DNA of 6,478 bases from assembly GCA_030666935.1 (NCBI GenBank), contig DAOUWX010000105.1:1-6478 (forward strand). The letters run 5' to 3'. The position numbers and the translations under genes are program-made. A model generated the notes under the pieces. That model made no database searches, was not told the origin of the DNA, and was given only the letters and a program-made list of their open reading frames with translations. Origin of the DNA: Atribacterota bacterium (GTDB taxonomy: Bacteria; Atribacterota; Phoenicimicrobiia; Phoenicimicrobiales; Phoenicimicrobiaceae). Below, in pieces: positions 5,323-6,478 of the stretch. The first letter of the stretch is position 1, and each line of letters opens with the position of its first letter.

Positions 5323-5979
5323 ATGGCTGACGATAAAGAATTATCATCTTTTATCTCTGAACGCGATATGCAATACACGATACTCGATACTCGACCAGAC
5401 AGGGGTTTACTGTTTGTTATCTCCGGCCCATCAGGTGTAGGTAAGGGCACTTTAAGGAAAAAGGTGTTTAATGTTTTCCCTGATTTAAAATATTCTGTGT
5501 CGGCGAATACCCGACCTCCTCGAAAGGGTGAAATAGAAGGCAAGGACTATTATTTTGTAACAGTAGATGAATTCAAAAAGATGATAAAAGAAAATAAATT
5601 TGTGGAATGGGCTATTGTCCATGGAGATTACAAGGGTACGCCGATACAATTTTTAATAGATGAACTACTTAAAAAAGGAAGGGATATCTTACTGGAATTA
5701 GATGTTCAGGGTGCTATGCAAGTGAAGGAAAAATTCCCTGATGGCATTTTTATTTTTATAGCTCCTCCAACCTGGAAGGACTTAGAGGATAGGTTGCGAA
5801 AAAGAAATACTGAGGGAGAAAGTGCCCTGGAAAAAAGATTAAAAGATGCCCGTATTGAAATAAAATATAAAAAAAATTATAATTACCTAGTTGTGAATGA
5901 TAATATAAAAACCGCTCTAAAAAAAATAGAGTCTATAATAATTGCCGAAAGGTGCAAAATAGCAAATTATAAAAAATGA
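5323..5979 (+). CDS. gmk: Guanylate kinase with repeat-derived N-terminal extension
   Basis: Guanylate kinase phosphorylates GMP or dGMP to the diphosphate with ATP in the cytoplasm. The P-loop GPSGVGKGT is at 35-43. The GMP-binding region SVSANTRPPRKGEIEGKDYYF (58-78) keeps Arg64, Arg67 and Glu70. EWAIVHGDYKGTP (95-107) follows, with Lys104 where most family members have Tyr. LELDVQGA (124-131) and the lid RKRNTEGESALEKRL (159-173) complete the fold. The 218-residue length exceeds the usual 200-210 because about 27 residues precede GLLFVISG, against only a few in most homologues. Codons 14-24 are encoded by four units of the intergenic heptad repeat. The start at 5323 has a modest AGTAGG upstream that overlaps the remA stop; the alternative ATG at 5368 has no ribosome binding site. 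The gene is 12 bp after remA and 61 bp before rpoZ. Confidence 0.94.
   Translation: MADDKELSSFISERDMQYTILDTRPDRGLLFVISGPSGVGKGTLRKKVFNVFPDLKYSVSANTRPPRKGEIEGKDYYFVTVDEFKKMIKENKFVEWAIVHGDYKGTPIQFLIDELLKKGRDILLELDVQGAMQVKEKFPDGIFIFIAPPTWKDLEDRLRKRNTEGESALEKRLKDARIEIKYKKNYNYLVVNDNIKTALKKIESIIIAERCKIANYKK
5365..5392 (+). repeat. Heptad repeat array inside the gmk coding region
   Basis: Four 7-bp units GATATGC, AATACAC, GATACTC, GATACTC run without gap, with the ATACT-type core at 5366, 5373, 5380 and 5387. The string AACGCGATA that leads into it (5360-5368) also occurs at 766-774, before rluD. It is the same family as the intergenic arrays but lies in codons 15-24 of gmk. Confidence 0.75.
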
Positions 5980-6040
5980 GTTTTAGTTGTAAAGTTACAA
6001 GAAAATATATTTTTAGCAAGAGAAAGGGTGAGGAATAAAC

Positions 6041-6397
6041 ATGGAAAATAATAAATATTTATTAGTAATGATGGCAGCAAAAAGAGCAAAAGAGTTAAAG
6101 AAAGGGGCCAAACCTTTGGTGGAATCCAAACATAGAAAGCCTACTGTAATTGCTCTGGAAGAGATAAAAGCAGGAAAAGTGTACCTTAAAGAGAAAGAAG
6201 AGCCTCTAAAGGCGGAAGATGTATTTCATGATGACGAGGGATCTCTAAAAGTCGAAGAACCTGAAAAACCTGAAGACACCTCCAGTGACACTGAAGAACC
6301 TGAAAAATCTGAAGAATTATTTGATGAAGATGAAAAACCTGCAAAAATTGACGAGATATTTAATGAAGATGGAGAATATGAAAAGTCCGAAGGCTAA
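6041..6397 (+). CDS. rpoZ: RNA polymerase omega subunit with acidic repeat tail
   Basis: The first 50 residues are omega: KYLLVMMAAKRAKELKKGA (5-23) and KPTVIALEEIKAGKVYL (33-49) match the conserved core that clamps the beta-prime C-terminus and helps RNA polymerase assembly. Two features are odd. The N-terminus has only four residues before KYLLV, lacking the helix of about 10-15 residues usual before this point; an in-frame TGA at 6029-6031 rules out a longer reading. The C-terminus adds about 65 very acidic residues built from 13-residue units (53-65, 72-84, 85-97, 98-110) with consensus ExPxKxEExFxED, probably disordered. GTGAGG (6028-6033) lies 7 nt before the ATG. It is the last recognisable gene of the yicC-remA-gmk cluster; the gmk-rpoZ pairing is common. 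Omega identity is firm, and the role of the tail is unknown. Confidence 0.9.
   Translation: MENNKYLLVMMAAKRAKELKKGAKPLVESKHRKPTVIALEEIKAGKVYLKEKEEPLKAEDVFHDDEGSLKVEEPEKPEDTSSDTEEPEKSEELFDEDEKPAKIDEIFNEDGEYEKSEG
6209..6376 (+). repeat. 39-bp in-frame tandem repeats in rpoZ
   Basis: The clearest copies are the 23-nt strings at 6254-6276 and 6293-6315, which start GAAGAACCTGAAAAA and differ at one base, offset by exactly 39 nt (13 codons). In protein terms there are about four units plus a fragment, all acidic. The near-identity at DNA level of two units indicates recent duplication. Confidence 0.75.
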
Positions 6398-6419
6398 TTA
6401 ATAGTATACCCCCACATTA

Positions 6420-6444
6420 ATCCTCCCCCTGAAAGGGGGAGGAT
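6420..6444. repeat. GC-rich hairpin repeat after rpoZ
   Basis: ATCCTCCCCC (6420-6429) pairs perfectly with GGGGGAGGAT (6435-6444) around a 5-nt TGAAA loop. It is flanked by another C run (6409-6413) and G run (6450-6453). Similar CCTCCCCC...GGGGGAGG strings are dispersed repeats in many genomes. The stem could stop RNA polymerase or protect the rpoZ mRNA end, but no T tract follows, so it is not a standard intrinsic terminator. Confidence 0.7.
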
Positions 6445-6478
6445 GATACGGGGAGCGATGGATTCTCATTTTCATAGG

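Noticed and set aside
5250..5543. Minus-strand open frame across remA and gmk
   Set aside because: It covers conserved motifs of both real genes in antisense and has no independent support.
6420..6444. Intrinsic terminator for the operon
   Set aside because: The stem is strong, but the following bases (GATACGGGG) contain no T tract, so it is listed as a hairpin repeat.
6443..6478. Start of a next gene at ATG 6443 or 6458
   Set aside because: Only about 12 or 7 codons remain in the window, the ATG at 6443 lies in the hairpin repeat, and the GGGGAG before 6458 is too close to the ATG.

Overview
This is an AT-rich bacterial chromosomal window made almost entirely of housekeeping genes. Intergenic DNA is unusually rich in short tandem repeats and palindromes. 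I recognise seven genes: the 3' end of lgt (lipoprotein lipidation), an rluD-type 23S rRNA pseudouridine synthase, a convergent NFACT/RqcH ribosome-quality-control gene, and a rightward cluster yicC - remA (DUF370) - gmk - rpoZ. The yicC-remA-gmk-rpoZ order, an RqcH with an intact DR motif, good Shine-Dalgarno sites and low GC fit a Bacillota-like or deep-branching candidate-phylum bacterium. The style of the intergenic repeats reminds me of uncultured lineages such as Atribacterota or Omnitrophota, but that is an impression, not a proof.

Layout. 1-492: C-terminal part of lgt, cut by the window edge. 493-826: gene-free, with CGTAGAA and AGTAT heptad repeats, an A/G-rich tract, an inverted-repeat element (610-692) and repeat fragments up to the rluD start. 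827-1756: rluD. 1767-3575 (minus): rqcH, ending 10 bp from rluD. 3576-4128: a 553-bp gap between the divergent rqcH and yicC genes. It holds a likely rqcH -10 box, a 17-bp direct repeat, two related 20-bp palindromes, a pyrimidine tract, an AGTAT/ATACT heptad array, an 8-bp tandem array, and a near-consensus sigma-70 promoter (TTGACA, 17 bp, TAAAAT) for the operon. 4129-6397: yicC, remA, gmk, rpoZ. 6398-6478: a GC-rich hairpin repeat.

The operon combines an RNase-family protein, a small DNA-binding regulator, guanylate kinase and the RNA polymerase omega subunit, a common link between nucleotide supply and transcription. I find no mobile-element gene, defence system, CRISPR array or RNA gene, and no clear novel multi-gene system. 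The best leads are: a stretch of the intergenic heptad repeat that lies in frame inside the N-terminal extension of gmk; an omega subunit with a tail of 13-residue acidic tandem repeats and a missing N-terminal helix; a composite repeat module (heptad array, polypurine tract, palindrome) seen twice in opposite orientation; and a Lys at a usually Tyr position in the GMP-binding loop of Gmk.
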